This document shows positions 1 through 10,657 of a stretch of DNA of 64,000 nucleotides, piece by piece. The translations under genes were made by a program, and so were the position numbers. Positions within the stretch are counted from its first letter, which is position 1. Each line of letters opens with the position of its first letter. The stretch lies in the NCBI RefSeq assembly GCF_016894385.1, contig NZ_CP069812.1, forward strand, positions 1,426,001 to 1,490,000, written 5' to 3'. This DNA is from Cupriavidus oxalaticus (GTDB lineage Bacteria; Pseudomonadota; Gammaproteobacteria; Burkholderiales; Burkholderiaceae). Under the pieces are notes generated by a model, which was not told the DNA's origin, searched no databases, and worked only from the letters and a program-made list of their open reading frames with translations.

Positions 1-1996
1 CGGGCTGGTGGTGGCGCTGACGATTCCGCTGGTGCTGGCGGTGACCTTCCTGTTCATGCACATCTTCGGCATCGGCCTGCACAAGATCTCGCTGGGCGCG
101 CTGATCGTGGCGCTGGGGCTGCTGGTCGACGACGCCATCATCGCGGTCGAGATGATGGTGCGCAAGCTGGAAGAGGGCTTCTCCAAGATGGAGGCGGCCA
201 CTTTTGCCTACACCTCGACGGCGATGCCGATGCTGACCGGCACGCTGATCACGGCGGCGGGCTTCCTGCCGGTGGGGCTGGCGCGCTCGACGGTGGGCGA
301 GTACACCTTCGCCATCTTTGCCGTGACCGCGCTGGCGCTGGTGCTGTCGTGGCTGGCGGCGGTGTATTTCACGCCTTACCTCGGCTACCTGCTGCTCAGG
401 ACGCGCGGGCCGGGCGCCGGCGAGCATCATGAAGTGTTCGATACCCCGTTCTACGCGCGCTTCCGCCGGCTGGTGGACTGGTGCGTGACCTGGCGCAAGA
501 CGGTGATCGCCATCACGCTGGCGATGTTCGTGCTGGGCATCTACGCGTTCAAGTTCGTCGAGAAGCAGTTCTTCCCCGACTCCAGCCGGCCCGAGCTGAT
601 GGTGGAGCTGTGGATGCCGGAAGGCACCAGCTTTGTCCAGATGGAAGCCGAAGCCAGGCGCTTCGAGCGCCTGGTGGGCAAGGACAAGCAGGTGGAGAGC
701 CTGACCACCTTCGTCGGCACCGGCGCGCCGCGCTTCTACCTGCCGCTCGACCAGATCTTCCCGCAGAGCAATGTGGCGCAGGTGATCGTGATGCCGGTCA
801 GCACCGAGGTGCGCGATGCCCTGCGCCGTCGCATCATCGCGCTGCTCGACGCCGAGTTCCCGTACCTGCGCGGCCGCGTCAAGCTGCTGCCGAACGGCCC
901 GCCGGTGGCGTATCCGGTGCAGTTCCGCGTGATCGGCCCGGAGGCGGGCGCGGTGCGCCAGCTGGCCGACCAGGTCAAGGCCATGATGCGCGCGAACCCG
1001 AACACGGTTGGCGTCAACGACAACTGGAACGAGAACGTCAAGATGCTGCGCCTGGAGATCGACCAGGACAAGGCGCGCGCGCTGGGCGTGACCACCAGCG
1101 CGATCGCGCGCGTGACGCAGACCGTGCTGACCGGCGTGCCGGTGGGCCAGTATCGCGACGGCGACAAGCTGATCGAGATCCTGATGCGCACGCCGCGCAA
1201 CGAGCGCGATGCGATGTCCGACCTGAACAACGTGCTGGTGCCGACCAATACCGGCCGCACCGTGCCGCTGACCCAGGTGGCACGCGTGGCGTTGAGGTCG
1301 GAGCCCGGCGTGGTCTGGCGCGAGAACCGCGACTTCGGCGTGACCGTGCAGGCGGACGTGGTCGACGGCATCCAGGGTCCGACCGTGACCGCGCAGATCA
1401 ACCCGCAGCTGGACCAGTTGCGCGCGCAGCTGCCGGCGGGTTACCGCATCACCGTGGCCGGGGCGGAAGAAGAAAGCGGCAAGGCCGGCGCGTCGATCGC
1501 CGCGCAGCTGCCGCTGTGCATCTTCCTGATCTTCACGCTGCTGATGCTGCAGCTGCACAGCTTCTCGCGCGCGCTGATGGTGTTCCTGACCGGCCCGCTG
1601 GGCCTGATCGGCGCCGCCGCGACGCTGTTGCTGCTGCGCGCGCCGATGGGGTTTGTGGCGCAGCTGGGCATTACCGCGCTGCTGGGCATGATCATCCGCA
1701 ACTCGGTGATCCTGGTCGACCAGATCGAGCAGGACATCAGCGCGGGCGTGCCGCCCTGGACCGCCATCGTCGAAGCGGCGGTACGCCGTTTCCGCCCGAT
1801 CATCCTGACCGCGGCGGCGGCGGTGCTGGCGATGATCCCGCTGTCGCGCTCGATGTTCTGGGGACCGATGGCGGTGGCGATCATGGGCGGGCTGATCATT
1901 GCCACCGTGCTGACGCTGCTGTTCCTGCCGGCGCTGTATGCGGCGTGGTTCCGCATCAAGCGGCCCGAGGCAGGGGTTGGGGCGCTGGCAGGCTGA
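1..1996 (+). CDS. RND-family efflux pump inner-membrane permease (5' truncated by window)
   Basis: C-terminal about 664 residues of a resistance-nodulation-division pump, a proton-driven trimeric exporter of the inner membrane. The frame is open from the first bases, so the start lies outside the window. A membrane segment with the motif GLLVDDAIIAVE carries the paired Asp typical of the TM4 proton relay. A periplasmic porter region follows (about residues 180-480), then a second membrane block including LLGMIIRNSVILVDQIEQ and a terminal hydrophobic run. The overall pattern is closest to HAE1-type drug pumps rather than metal pumps. No adaptor or outer-membrane partner is visible on this side, so they would lie upstream. 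A strong hairpin follows the stop codon. The family is certain; the substrate is unknown. Confidence 0.93.
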   Translation, partial: GLVVALTIPLVLAVTFLFMHIFGIGLHKISLGALIVALGLLVDDAIIAVEMMVRKLEEGFSKMEAATFAYTSTAMPMLTGTLITAAGFLPVGLARSTVGEYTFAIFAVTALALVLSWLAAVYFTPYLGYLLLRTRGPGAGEHHEVFDTPFYARFRRLVDWCVTWRKTVIAITLAMFVLGIYAFKFVEKQFFPDSSRPELMVELWMPEGTSFVQMEAEARRFERLVGKDKQVESLTTFVGTGAPRFYLPLDQIFPQSNVAQVIVMPVSTEVRDALRRRIIALLDAEFPYLRGRVKLLPNGPPVAYPVQFRVIGPEAGAVRQLADQVKAMMRANPNTVGVNDNWNENVKMLRLEIDQDKARALGVTTSAIARVTQTVLTGVPVGQYRDGDKLIEILMRTPRNERDAMSDLNNVLVPTNTGRTVPLTQVARVALRSEPGVVWRENRDFGVTVQADVVDGIQGPTVTAQINPQLDQLRAQLPAGYRITVAGAEEESGKAGASIAAQLPLCIFLIFTLLMLQLHSFSRALMVFLTGPLGLIGAAATLLLLRAPMGFVAQLGITALLGMIIRNSVILVDQIEQDISAGVPPWTAIVEAAVRRFRPIILTAAAAVLAMIPLSRSMFWGPMAVAIMGGLIIATVLTLLFLPALYAAWFRIKRPEAGVGALAG

Positions 1997-2003
1997 CGAT
2001 CCG

Positions 2004-2030
2004 GCGACGCCGGCCTCAGGCCGGCGTCGC
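2004..2030 (+). terminator. Perfect GC-rich hairpin after the RND gene
   Basis: A 12-bp perfect stem (GCGACGCCGGCC with its complement) closes a 3-nt loop (TCA), starting 8 nt after the pump stop codon. There is no T-tract, so it may act as a Rho-assisted or RNA-stabilising 3' structure rather than a classical intrinsic terminator. Confidence 0.5.
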
Positions 2031-2141
2031 GGATGCCGCCGCATCCGCGCGCGCAGCGTCACGCTTTTGCCCCAGCATGGCGACGCGGGCGCCAACGTGC
2101 TGCTGCAAGCCATGCGGGCGCGGGCCGCCAGGCCTGCGCGC

Positions 2142-2495
2142 CTAGTTGCAGATCGTGCCGGGGACCGGCTTGCCGGAATTGGTCAGGCCCTGGCAAGCGT
2201 CGCCGATGGTCAGGCTGGTGTCGGAGGCAGAGGCCGGCGACAGCTTGAGCTTGCCTGCCACCGTGCAGCAGCCGCGCGGCGGTGGGGGCATCGGTGTGCG
2301 CTTGATGGCAGGAGCCGGAACCGGAACCGGCCCGCCGGCTTCGGCCATTTCTTCTGCATCCGGGAACACGCACTGCCCTTGCTGGCAGATCCGGTCCCCT
2401 TTGCACTGCATGTCGTACTGGCATCCGGCAGCCTGGGCGAGCGATGACCAGCCAGCGGCCATCGACGCTGCCAACAGCAAGGCAGAAACTTTCAT
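2142..2495 (-). CDS. Small exported cysteine-rich hypothetical protein
   Basis: 117 residues. The N-terminus MKVSALLLAASMAAGW followed by SLAQAAG is a clear Sec signal peptide with an Ala-x-Ala cleavage site near residue 23. The mature part opens with a Cys cluster (CQYDMQCKGDRICQQGQCVF), resembling small disulfide-rich repeats. A Pro-rich linker (PVPVPAPAIKRTPMPPPP) follows, then a C-terminal section with three more Cys and the ending TICN. A GGAGGG ribosome site lies just upstream of the ATG. No function is recognised. The even Cys content suggests a disulfide-bonded periplasmic or secreted protein. It points toward the RND gene and stands alone. Confidence 0.75.
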   Translation of the reverse strand: MKVSALLLAASMAAGWSSLAQAAGCQYDMQCKGDRICQQGQCVFPDAEEMAEAGGPVPVPAPAIKRTPMPPPPRGCCTVAGKLKLSPASASDTSLTIGDACQGLTNSGKPVPGTICN

Positions 2496-2917
2496 ATGCC
2501 CTCCGATAGGGCTGAGGTGAAGACTGGAGTGGCCGGCGAAGTGTCTAACACCGCTCCAACACCTTCAGCATAGATCGCGGTGAGGGGCAGCGAAAGCCAT
2601 TGGCACTCAGGTGTTCTACCACCTCCCGCGAGGCCCGGCCGCGGTGGCGGTCGCGGTCAGTGTGGGATCGGGCGGGAGATCGCATGCGCGCATTCCTGCG
2701 CCAGCGGCGTCAATTTTTTTTTGGTGTCGGTCAGCGGCACAAGCCGCTCGGCCAGGAGCGAATCTCGGCCTCAACGCCGCACCGCACGGGGGAAGCTGCG
2801 TGCGAAATTTGTGCGATCCGGATAGAAATTCCAAGGGACTGGAACAGGAATCTTGTGGGATTCGCTTCCGTAAGCCCTTGAATTTCTGGGCCTTTTAACC
2901 TTCGGAGAGGTCTGGGA
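2496..2917. other. Gene-free stretch beside tRNA-Leu
   Basis: No convincing gene: short open frames here have no ribosome site or recognisable product. It contains a run of nine T at about 2713-2721 and is less GC-rich toward tRNA-Leu. It lies 3' of the tRNA, where integrated elements usually sit, but no integrase remnant could be recognised. Confidence 0.5.
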
Positions 2918-3004
2918 TGGTGCGAGGGAGGGGACTCGAACCCCTACACCATTGCTGGCGTCAGGACCTAAACCTGGTGCGTCTACCAATTTCGCCACCC
3001 TCGC
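2918..3004 (-). tRNA. tRNA-Leu (anticodon TAG)
   Basis: 87 nt including an encoded 3' CCA. Read on the minus strand it begins GCGAGGGTGGCGAAATTGG and pairs with the 3' acceptor strand CCCTCGC. The anticodon loop is TTTAGGT (anticodon UAG), the variable arm is long as in class II tRNAs, and the T loop is GGTTCGAGTCC. Confidence 0.97.
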
Positions 3005-3069
3005 GGTCCTTGCAGCGCAGCCCGGACGGGCGGCCGCGATGCTCGTTGCCTGCGCGGGACACGAAAGCA

Positions 3070-3170
3070 AAAAAAGGCGGCTGGAATTGCCCGCCTTTCA
3101 TCGGTCCGCTGCTGCCGGCGCCTGCCGTGGCAGGTCATGCGCCTGCAGCGCAACGAGGCTGCGGATTGTA
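3070..3170 (-). ncRNA. Candidate short RNA or leader with own promoter and terminator upstream of tRNA-Leu
   Basis: On the minus strand a TACAAT -10 box (3165-3170) lies 17 bp from a weak -35 (TGGATT, 3188-3193). About 90 nt downstream is a canonical intrinsic terminator, AAAGGCGG paired with CCGCCTTT followed by seven T (about 3070-3099). The transcript would stop before reaching tRNA-Leu. No open frame fits. It could be a small RNA, or an attenuated leader read through into the tRNA. Predicted only. Confidence 0.35.
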
Positions 3171-3266
3171 GCGCAAGGCGCCGGGGGAATCCAGTCCTGC
3201 CCGCCGGCGATATATATTGTCGGCATTGCCGACGCGTGCCGCATGGGGCGGCGCGCTCCCTGTCCC

Positions 3267-3638
3267 ATGCCCCCTGGTTTGACTTCCACCCTGAAGGCGC
3301 CGCCATGGCGCCTGCTCTTCTGGGTCTGCGCCTGCGCCGTGCTGGCCCTGTCGCTGATGCCGCCATCCCAGCCCCTGCCAAGCACCGGCTGGGACAAGGG
3401 CAACCACCTGCTGGCCTTCGGTGTGCTGGCGCTGCTGGGGCGGCGCGCCTTTGCCGGCCACTGGCTGGCCCTGCTGGTGGCGCTGCTCGCTTATGGCGGC
3501 GTCATCGAGCTGCTGCAGGGCATGACTGCCTACCGGGAAGCCGACTGGCTCGACCTGGTGGCGGACACCTGCGGCGTGCTCGCCGGCCTGGCGCTGGACT
3601 GGCTGTGGCGCGGCCGCGGCCGGCGCTTGCCGCGCTGA
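3267..3638 (+). CDS. VanZ-like family membrane protein
   Basis: 123 residues from the ATG at 3267; an in-frame ATG at 3243 is the alternative. Three to four hydrophobic segments are visible (LLFWVCACAVLALSLMPP, NHLLAFGVLALLGRRAF, LALLVALLAYGGVIELLQG, LVADTCGVLAGLALDWLW). The small-protein layout with KGNHLLAFGVLALLGR, a conserved Glu in the third helix and ADWLDLVADTCG is typical of VanZ-like proteins. The role of this family outside teicoplanin resistance is not established. Its stop codon lies inside the first unit of a tandem 10-bp repeat. Confidence 0.8.
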   Translation: MPPGLTSTLKAPPWRLLFWVCACAVLALSLMPPSQPLPSTGWDKGNHLLAFGVLALLGRRAFAGHWLALLVALLAYGGVIELLQGMTAYREADWLDLVADTCGVLAGLALDWLWRGRGRRLPR

Positions 3639-3685
3639 CTCGCGCTGACTCGCGCTGACTCGCGCTGACTCGCGCTGACTCGCGC
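3631..3685. repeat. Tandem 10-bp repeat (CGCGCTGACT x5) over a stop codon
   Basis: Five perfect head-to-tail copies of CGCGCTGACT plus a half copy. The first copy contains the TGA stop of the VanZ-like gene. Because the unit is not a multiple of three, the repeat also puts TGA into successive frames, so slippage changes little of the protein. It fills the gap to the convergent rlmJ stop. Confidence 0.95.
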
Positions 3686-3699
3686 GGCGGCGCCTCGCT

Positions 3700-4557
3700 C
3701 TACCGCTCTTCCGCTTCCAGCGTGAATTTCGCGCCGTCGTCCTGGCCGAGCAGGTCGATCAGCAGCGGCATCGCCTCCTGCAGCATTTCCTTCAGCCGCC
3801 ACGGCGGGTTGACGATGAACATGCCGCTGCCGTGCAGCCCCAGGCCGCCTTCGGCCGGGTTCCTGACGGTCAGCGTCACGTGCAGCCAGCTCTTCAGCGG
3901 CAGGGCCTTCAGTTGCGCCGGCAGCTGCAGCGATTCGCGCCGCTGCACCTGCGGGTACCAGACCGCGTAGACGCCCGTGGCAAAGCGCTCCAGGCCATCG
4001 CGCACGGTCTGCACGGTGCGGGCGTAGTCCTGCTTGTCTTCGTAGGACGGGTCCACCAGCACCAGCGCGCGCCGCGGCGGCGGCGGCAGGATCGCCTTGA
4101 TGCCGCCGAAGCCGTCGCCGTCGTACAGCATCACGCGGCGGCCGGCGCCGCGGAAGTTGTCGCGCAGCACCTGGATCTCGGTGCTGTGCAGCTCGAACAG
4201 GCGCAGCCGGTCCTGCTCGCGCAGCATCTGCCAGGCCAGCCATGGTGAGCCGGGATAGTGGCGCAGGTTGCCGTCCTGGTTCAGCGCCCGGACCTGGTCC
4301 AGGTACTCGGCCAGCAGCGGCGGCAGCGCGGTGCCGCTGGCGGCGGCGCGCCACAGGGGTGCGATGCCGGTCTCGAACTCGGCCTTCTTCTGCGCCCACT
4401 CGTGCTCGAGCGCATAGAGCCCGGCGCCGGCGTGGGTGTCGATGTACCAGAACGCCTTGTCCTTCTGCGCAAGGTGCTCGAGCAGCTGCACCACAACGGC
4501 ATGTTTGAGGACATCGGCATGGTTGCCGGCATGGAAGGCGTGACGATAGCTGAGCAT
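3700..4557 (-). CDS. rlmJ: 23S rRNA (adenine2030-N6)-methyltransferase
   Basis: 285 residues, the usual family length. The protein begins MLSYRHAFHAGNHADVLKH, the hallmark N-terminus of RlmJ. It has a SAM-binding region (IDTHAGAGLY) and the catalytic motif LVDPSYEDK, which corresponds to DPPYE in E. coli with Ser in place of the second Pro. A late HGSGMFIVNPPW strand follows. It methylates A2030 of 23S rRNA on N6. The reading frame stays open far upstream, across mnmC, but that stretch is antisense to a real gene; the ATG at 4557 gives the family start. It is divergent from mnmC with 144 bp between. Confidence 0.94.
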   Translation of the reverse strand: MLSYRHAFHAGNHADVLKHAVVVQLLEHLAQKDKAFWYIDTHAGAGLYALEHEWAQKKAEFETGIAPLWRAAASGTALPPLLAEYLDQVRALNQDGNLRHYPGSPWLAWQMLREQDRLRLFELHSTEIQVLRDNFRGAGRRVMLYDGDGFGGIKAILPPPPRRALVLVDPSYEDKQDYARTVQTVRDGLERFATGVYAVWYPQVQRRESLQLPAQLKALPLKSWLHVTLTVRNPAEGGLGLHGSGMFIVNPPWRLKEMLQEAMPLLIDLLGQDDGAKFTLEAEER

Positions 4558-4701
4558 GGCGAAGCGGGGCGCCGCTGAGGCGCAAGATCGGGAGCAGGGC
4601 GGCGCGGCCACTGCGGGGAAGGCCGCTATGCTACCATCCGCGGCGAGTCGCCCCCTCCCCATGTCCGGCACGTCCGCCCGGACCCCTAGTATCCGTATCC
4701 C

Positions 4702-6681
4702 ATGCCGCGCGCACTCGAGCCCGCCGAGCCCATCCTGTCTGCCGAAGGCACCCCGTATTCCCCCCGCTACGACGACGTCTACCACAGCACCGAAGGCGGG
4801 CTGGCGCAGGCCGCCCATGTCTTCCTGGGCGGCAATGGCCTGCCGCAGGCGTGGGCCGGCCAGCGCCAGTTCGTCATCGTCGAGACCGGCTTCGGCCAGG
4901 GGCTGAATTTCCTGGCGACCTGGCAGGCGTGGCGCGACGATCCCCGGCGCTGCGGCACGCTGCATTTCGTCTCGATCGAAAAGCATCCCTTCACGCGCGC
5001 GGGCCTGGCCCGGCTGCACGCCGGCCTTGATGGCCTGGGGCCGCTGGCGCAGGCACTGCAGGCGCAATGGCCTGACGCCTTGCCGGGGCTGCACCGGCTG
5101 GCGTTCGACGGCGGGCAGGTGGTGCTGACGCTCGCACTGGGCGATGCCGAGCAACTGCTGCCCAGGCTGGCTGTGGGCGCCGATGCCTTCTACCTCGACG
5201 GCTTTGCGCCGGCGCGCAATGCGGACATGTGGTCGCCGCCGGTGTTCCGCGGGCTGGCGCGGCTGGCCCGGCCGGGCGCGACGCTGGCCACCTACACCGC
5301 CGCCGGGTTCGTCCGGCGCGGGCTGAAGGAAGTCGGTTTCGACGTCAGCAAGGCGCCTGGCTTCGGCGGCAAGCGCGATATGACGGTCGCGCGCTTCCGG
5401 CCCCTGTGGAAGTCGCGCCGCCATGCACCGCCGCTGGCGGCGCAATGGCCCGACCGGCATGCCATCGTGATCGGCGCCGGCCTGGCCGGCTGCGCCGTAG
5501 CCGAGCGCCTGGCCGCGCGCGGCTGGCGCATTACGCTGTTCGATGCGCATGACGGCCCGGCGCGGCAGACCTCGGCGCATCGCGCGGCGGCCATGCATGC
5601 TCACCTGTCTGCCGATGACAGCCTGCTGTCGCGCCTTTCGCGTGCCGGCAACCAATACGCACTGCGCGCGTGGGCCGCGCTGCGCGACGCCGGGCATCCG
5701 GTGGACTGGCACGGCTGCGGTGTGCTGCAGATCGGCGAGGACGAGGCCGAGGCCGAGGGCGAGGCCCAGCGCGCCGCGCTCGCAGCCATGGGGCTGCCGG
5801 AATCGTTCGTGCGCTGGATGAGCGCTGAGGAAGCGGCGTCCGCCCACCGTGCAGGCGTGCCACGAGGGGGGCTGTGGTTCCCGGCGGGTGGCTGGGTTGC
5901 GCCGCCCGATGTCTGCATGGCGCAGCTGGCGCGTGCCGGCGATGCAGTCACCGCGCGCTTCGGTTGCCGCGTGGCAAGCATGGCGCGCGAGGGTGAGCGG
6001 TGGCACGCGCTGGGCGCCGGCGGCGCGCTGCTGGCGTCGGCGCCGGTATTGGTGCTGGCCAATGCGCACGAGGCGCAGCAACTGCTGCCGCAGCAGCACT
6101 GGACCATGCGGCGCGTGCGCGGCCAGCTGACCACGCTGCCGGCCGCGCAGGTCGATGCGATCGGCGGCTGGCCGGACTGCGTGGTCACGGGCGCCGGCTA
6201 CCTGCTGCCGCGTGCCGCGGACGGCACGGGCCGCGTCGGCTCCAGCTACGACCCCGACGAAGGGCCGCTGGCCGAGCGTGCGGAAGTGCATGCCGCCAAC
6301 CTGGCGCGCCTGGCCGGCCTGCTGCCGCAGCAGGCCGGCGCGATGGCCGGCATCGACCCCGCTGCGCTGACCGGCTATGTCGGCGTGCGCACGGTCACGC
6401 ACAACCGGCTGCCGCTGATCGGGCAGGTCGCCGACGAAGCGGCGGCACGTACGCACGCAAATGCGTTGCGCGGCGCGCACCTGCGCGACCTGCCGCGTGT
6501 CCCCGGCCTGTACGCGGCCCTTGCCTATGCGTCGCGCGGCCTCACATGGGCGGCCCTGGGGGCAGAGCTGCTGGCCAGCCAGATCGAAGGCGAGCCGCTG
6601 CCGCTCGAGGCCGACCTGGCCGATGCCGTCGATCCGGCACGCCTGCTGCTGCGCGCGCTGCGCCACGGCCAGGCGGGCTAG
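4702..6681 (+). CDS. mnmC: Bifunctional tRNA wobble-uridine modification enzyme MnmC
   Basis: 659 residues. The N-terminal methyltransferase (MnmD) domain spans about residues 1-235 with SAM motif [11 protein letters not shown] and the later [15 protein letters not shown]. The C-terminal FAD-dependent oxidase domain starts near residue 252 with the dinucleotide fold [17 protein letters not shown]. The oxidase removes the carboxymethyl group from cmnm5(s2)U34 and the methyltransferase then forms mnm5(s2)U34 in tRNAs reading split codon boxes. Both domains look complete, so the full two-step pathway is present. It sits beside rlmJ, making this a small RNA-modification locus. Confidence 0.96.
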   Translation: MPRALEPAEPILSAEGTPYSPRYDDVYHSTEGGLAQAAHVFLGGNGLPQAWAGQRQFVIVETGFGQGLNFLATWQAWRDDPRRCGTLHFVSIEKHPFTRAGLARLHAGLDGLGPLAQALQAQWPDALPGLHRLAFDGGQVVLTLALGDAEQLLPRLAVGADAFYLDGFAPARNADMWSPPVFRGLARLARPGATLATYTAAGFVRRGLKEVGFDVSKAPGFGGKRDMTVARFRPLWKSRRHAPPLAAQWPDRHAIVIGAGLAGCAVAERLAARGWRITLFDAHDGPARQTSAHRAAAMHAHLSADDSLLSRLSRAGNQYALRAWAALRDAGHPVDWHGCGVLQIGEDEAEAEGEAQRAALAAMGLPESFVRWMSAEEAASAHRAGVPRGGLWFPAGGWVAPPDVCMAQLARAGDAVTARFGCRVASMAREGERWHALGAGGALLASAPVLVLANAHEAQQLLPQQHWTMRRVRGQLTTLPAAQVDAIGGWPDCVVTGAGYLLPRAADGTGRVGSSYDPDEGPLAERAEVHAANLARLAGLLPQQAGAMAGIDPAALTGYVGVRTVTHNRLPLIGQVADEAAARTHANALRGAHLRDLPRVPGLYAALAYASRGLTWAALGAELLASQIEGEPLPLEADLADAVDPARLLLRALRHGQAG

Positions 6682-6890
6682 CGGCGAGGTGCCGGAAAGC
6701 GGTTCCCGGCCCGCTTCCGGGTAAAAACGCCGGAACCGAACCAAAACCGTGCGATAATCCCCGTTTTCCGTTTGCGCGGAGCCCTCCGTGCGCCGCCGCG
6801 CCGCGGCGGCCCCAGGCGGTGCTGCATATGGCGCAGCGCAAGCGGTAGCGCCAACGAACACAACTACATTTCTGGATTGGATCTACGACC

Positions 6891-8246
6891 ATGTCGAACG
6901 TGATTGAGAACCTCGGCAAGCTGGACCGCAAGGTGACCCTGGCCATCCCCAAGGCCGAAGTGGAGAAGGAAAAGCAGGAGCGCCTGGTTCGCCTTTCGAA
7001 GACCGTGAAGATGTCGGGCTTCCGTCCGGGCAAGGTGCCGATGAAGATGGTCGAGAAGCAATACGGCCAGCAAGTCGAGTTCGAAGTGCGCTTCGACAAG
7101 GCCGCGCGCAAGTTCTTCGACATCACCAAGGAACAGGACGTCAAGGTTGCCGGCCAGCCCAAGTTCGAGATCAAGACCGAAGGCGTGGAAGCTGACCAGG
7201 TCGCGTTCGATGCCACCTTCGAGGTGTACCCGGAAGTGAAGATCGGCGACCTGTCGGCCGCCGAAGTCACCCGCACCGGCACCGAGATCACCGACGCCGA
7301 AGTCGACAAGACCGTCGACATCCTGCGCAAGCAGCGCGTGCACTACCACACCCGCGGCGAAGCCGGCGAGCATGGCGACGGCGGTGCCGACGTCACCGCC
7401 CAGAACGGCGACCGCGTGACGCTGGACTTCGTCGGCAAGATCGACGGCGAAGAGTTCGCCGGCGGCAAGGCCGAGGACTTCCCGTTCGTGCTGGGCGAAG
7501 GCCGCATGCTGCCCGAGTTCGAGCAGGCCGCGCTGGGCCTGAAGGTCGGCGAAAGCAAGACCTTCCCGCTGGCCTTCCCGGAGGACTACCACGGCAAGGA
7601 AGTGGCCGGCAAGACCGCCGAGTTCACCGTGACGCTGAAGAAGATCGAGTGGGCCCACCTGCCGGAAATCAACGAAGCCTTCGCCAAGTCGCTGGGCATC
7701 GCCGACGGCAGCGTCGAGAAGATGCGCGCCGACATCCGCGAGAACCTGGAGCGTGAAGTCAAGCGCCGCACGCATTCCATGCTGAAGGACCAGGTCATGG
7801 AAGCCCTGCTGAAGGCGAGCGAGCTGGACGTGCCCAAGGCCCTGATCGAGCAGGACCAGGAGCGCCTGGTCGAGATGGCCCGCCGCGACCTGGAACAGCG
7901 TGGCATGCCCAACGCCAAGGACATGCCGATTCCGGCCGAGATGTTCGCGCAGCAGGCAGAGCGCCGCGTCAAGCTGGGCCTGATCCTGGCCGAGATCGTC
8001 AAGGCCAACGGCCTGGAAGCCAAGGCCGACCAGATCAAGGCCGAGATCGAGGACTTTGCCAAGAGCTACGAAGACCCGAAGGAAGTGATGCGCTGGTACT
8101 ACGGCGACCAGCAGCGCCTGGCTGAAATGGAAGCCTACGTGCTCGAAAACAACGTGGTAAATTTCGTGTGCGACAAGGCCAAGGTCACCGACAAGAAGGT
8201 GTCCTTCGAGGAACTCACCGCCGAAGGCAACCAGCAGCAGGCCTGA
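6891..8246 (+). CDS. tig: Trigger factor, ribosome-associated chaperone
   Basis: 451 residues. The N-terminal ribosome-binding domain carries the signature [17 protein letters not shown] (residues about 44-60). A central FKBP-type peptidyl-prolyl isomerase domain follows (about 170-255, with [17 protein letters not shown] and [13 protein letters not shown]), then an alpha-helical C-terminal chaperone domain. It binds near the ribosomal exit tunnel and shields nascent chains. It is the first gene of a tig-clpP-clpX-lon quality-control block. A possible extended -10 (TGCGATAAT, about 6750-6758) lies upstream but lacks a clear -35. Confidence 0.98.
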   Translation: MSNVIENLGKLDRKVTLAIPKAEVEKEKQERLVRLSKTVKMSGFRPGKVPMKMVEKQYGQQVEFEVRFDKAARKFFDITKEQDVKVAGQPKFEIKTEGVEADQVAFDATFEVYPEVKIGDLSAAEVTRTGTEITDAEVDKTVDILRKQRVHYHTRGEAGEHGDGGADVTAQNGDRVTLDFVGKIDGEEFAGGKAEDFPFVLGEGRMLPEFEQAALGLKVGESKTFPLAFPEDYHGKEVAGKTAEFTVTLKKIEWAHLPEINEAFAKSLGIADGSVEKMRADIRENLEREVKRRTHSMLKDQVMEALLKASELDVPKALIEQDQERLVEMARRDLEQRGMPNAKDMPIPAEMFAQQAERRVKLGLILAEIVKANGLEAKADQIKAEIEDFAKSYEDPKEVMRWYYGDQQRLAEMEAYVLENNVVNFVCDKAKVTDKKVSFEELTAEGNQQQA

Positions 8247-8264
8247 GGTCGGGGATAACCCGCA

Positions 8265-8303
8265 AGCCCGCTTTTTTCCGCGCCACGGCGCGGGGAGCGG
8301 GCT
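8265..8303. promoter_or_regulatory. Long hairpin between tig and clpP
   Basis: AGCCCGCT (8265-8272) pairs with AGCGGGCT (8296-8303), and an inner CCGCGCC/GGCGCGG stem is separated from the outer one by a T-run on the 5' side. The T-run is within the structure rather than after it, so this is more likely an mRNA-processing or partial-termination element in the clpP leader than a full terminator. Confidence 0.45.
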
Positions 8304-8359
8304 CGGTGTCCCGAGCTACCCGATTGCCTTGCGATCCGATGAATCCATGGAGAACCTGC

Positions 8360-9010
8360 ATGACCCGCAATGATTTGCTTGACCGTCTCGCCACCACGCA
8401 GGCGTCGGCACTGGAAACCCAGGGCCTGGGGCTGGTGCCGATGGTCGTCGAGCAGTCCGGCCGGGGCGAGCGCGCCTATGACATCTATTCGCGCCTGCTG
8501 AAGGAGCGCGTGGTGTTCATGGTGGGCGAGGTCAACGACCAGACCGCCAACCTGGTGGTGGCGCAGCTGCTGTTCCTGGAGAGCGAGAACCCCGACAAGG
8601 ACGTGTCGCTCTACATCAACTCGCCGGGCGGTTCCGTCTCGGCGGGGCTGGCGATCTACGACACCATGCAGTTCATCAAGCCGGATGTGTCCACGCTGTG
8701 CATGGGCATGGCGGCGAGCATGGGCGCCTTCCTGCTGGCGGCCGGCGCCAAGGGCAAGCGTTTCGCGCTGCCCAACTCGCGCATCATGATCCACCAGCCG
8801 CTCGGCGGCGCGCGCGGCCAGGCCTCGGATATCGAGATCCAGGCGCGCGAGATCCTGTACCTGCGCGAACGGCTGAACAGCATCCTGTCGGAAGTGACCG
8901 GCCAGCCGGTCGAGAAGATTGCGCGCGATACCGATCGCGACAACTTCATGAGCGGCGACCAGGCGGTGGACTACGGCCTGGTGGACAAGGTCATCGCCCG
9001 CCGCGGCTGA
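8360..9010 (+). CDS. clpP: ATP-dependent Clp protease proteolytic subunit
   Basis: 216 residues. The start at 8360 ([10 protein letters not shown]) is preceded by GGAG at 8349-8352; an earlier in-frame ATG at 8339 lacks this spacing. The catalytic triad is intact: Ser120 (GMAASMGAF), His145 (IMIHQPLGG) and Asp194 (DTDRDNF). Each is displaced by 9 from the E. coli precursor numbering. The oxyanion Gly-rich strand is SPGGSVSAG. It forms the tetradecameric serine-protease chamber fed by ClpX or ClpA. It lies 3' of tig and 5' of clpX, separated from clpX by a terminator, so clpX probably also has its own promoter. Confidence 0.98.
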   Translation: MTRNDLLDRLATTQASALETQGLGLVPMVVEQSGRGERAYDIYSRLLKERVVFMVGEVNDQTANLVVAQLLFLESENPDKDVSLYINSPGGSVSAGLAIYDTMQFIKPDVSTLCMGMAASMGAFLLAAGAKGKRFALPNSRIMIHQPLGGARGQASDIEIQAREILYLRERLNSILSEVTGQPVEKIARDTDRDNFMSGDQAVDYGLVDKVIARRG

Positions 9011-9138
9011 TGCTACGGGCCGTGGCGGCGCAATCCGCAACGGCGGCCCTGGCGTTCGCTGCGTTCTGCCGGGAAACCCGCATTGCGCGGAACGCCCTGG
9101 CGCGGCAGCATTGCTGAAATGGCGAAGGCTACACCGGA

Positions 9139-9162
9139 ACGAGGCCTTGTGCCTCGTTTTTT
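9139..9162 (+). terminator. Intrinsic terminator after clpP
   Basis: ACGAGGC (9139-9145) pairs with GCCTCGT (9151-9157) and is followed by a run of T. It is a classical Rho-independent terminator between clpP and clpX. Confidence 0.8.
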
Positions 9163-9290
9163 GCTTTTGCCCCACAGCCCGGGGGAGAGCGCCGGTGAGG
9201 CCAATTGTTTTGGCGTATGATGCGTTTAAAGCGTATCGCCGGGGAGCCTTTCGCCCCGCGGTGTGCGCAATGCAAAAGTGACTGATTCCT

Positions 9291-10568
<1,278 letters not shown>

Positions 10569-10625
10569 CGCGAGGGCTGCCAACGGTGGTAAGTGTTTGG
10601 AACCACACCGGCAGCCAGGCGAGAA

Positions 10626-10657
10626 AGCCGTTCGCGTAGAAGCGAGCGGCTTTTTTT
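10626..10657 (+). terminator. Intrinsic terminator after clpX
   Basis: AGCCGTTCGC pairs with GCGAGCGGCT (one G-T wobble) around a GTAGAA loop, followed by seven T. Confidence 0.88.

Noticed and set aside
2496..2917. Integrase remnant or attachment site beside tRNA-Leu
   Set aside because: The position is suggestive, but no repeated tRNA 3' end and no recognisable integrase motif were found.
4558..6861. Long minus-strand open frame continuing from rlmJ across mnmC (over 1000 codons in total)
   Set aside because: It is antisense to mnmC and its translation is Arg/Gln/Ala-rich nonsense typical of shadow frames in GC-rich DNA; rlmJ starts at 4557.
9163..9290. Heat-shock (sigma-32) promoters before clpX and lon
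   Set aside because: The leaders were searched for CTTGAA and CCCCAT-type boxes at proper spacing; no pair was good enough to report.
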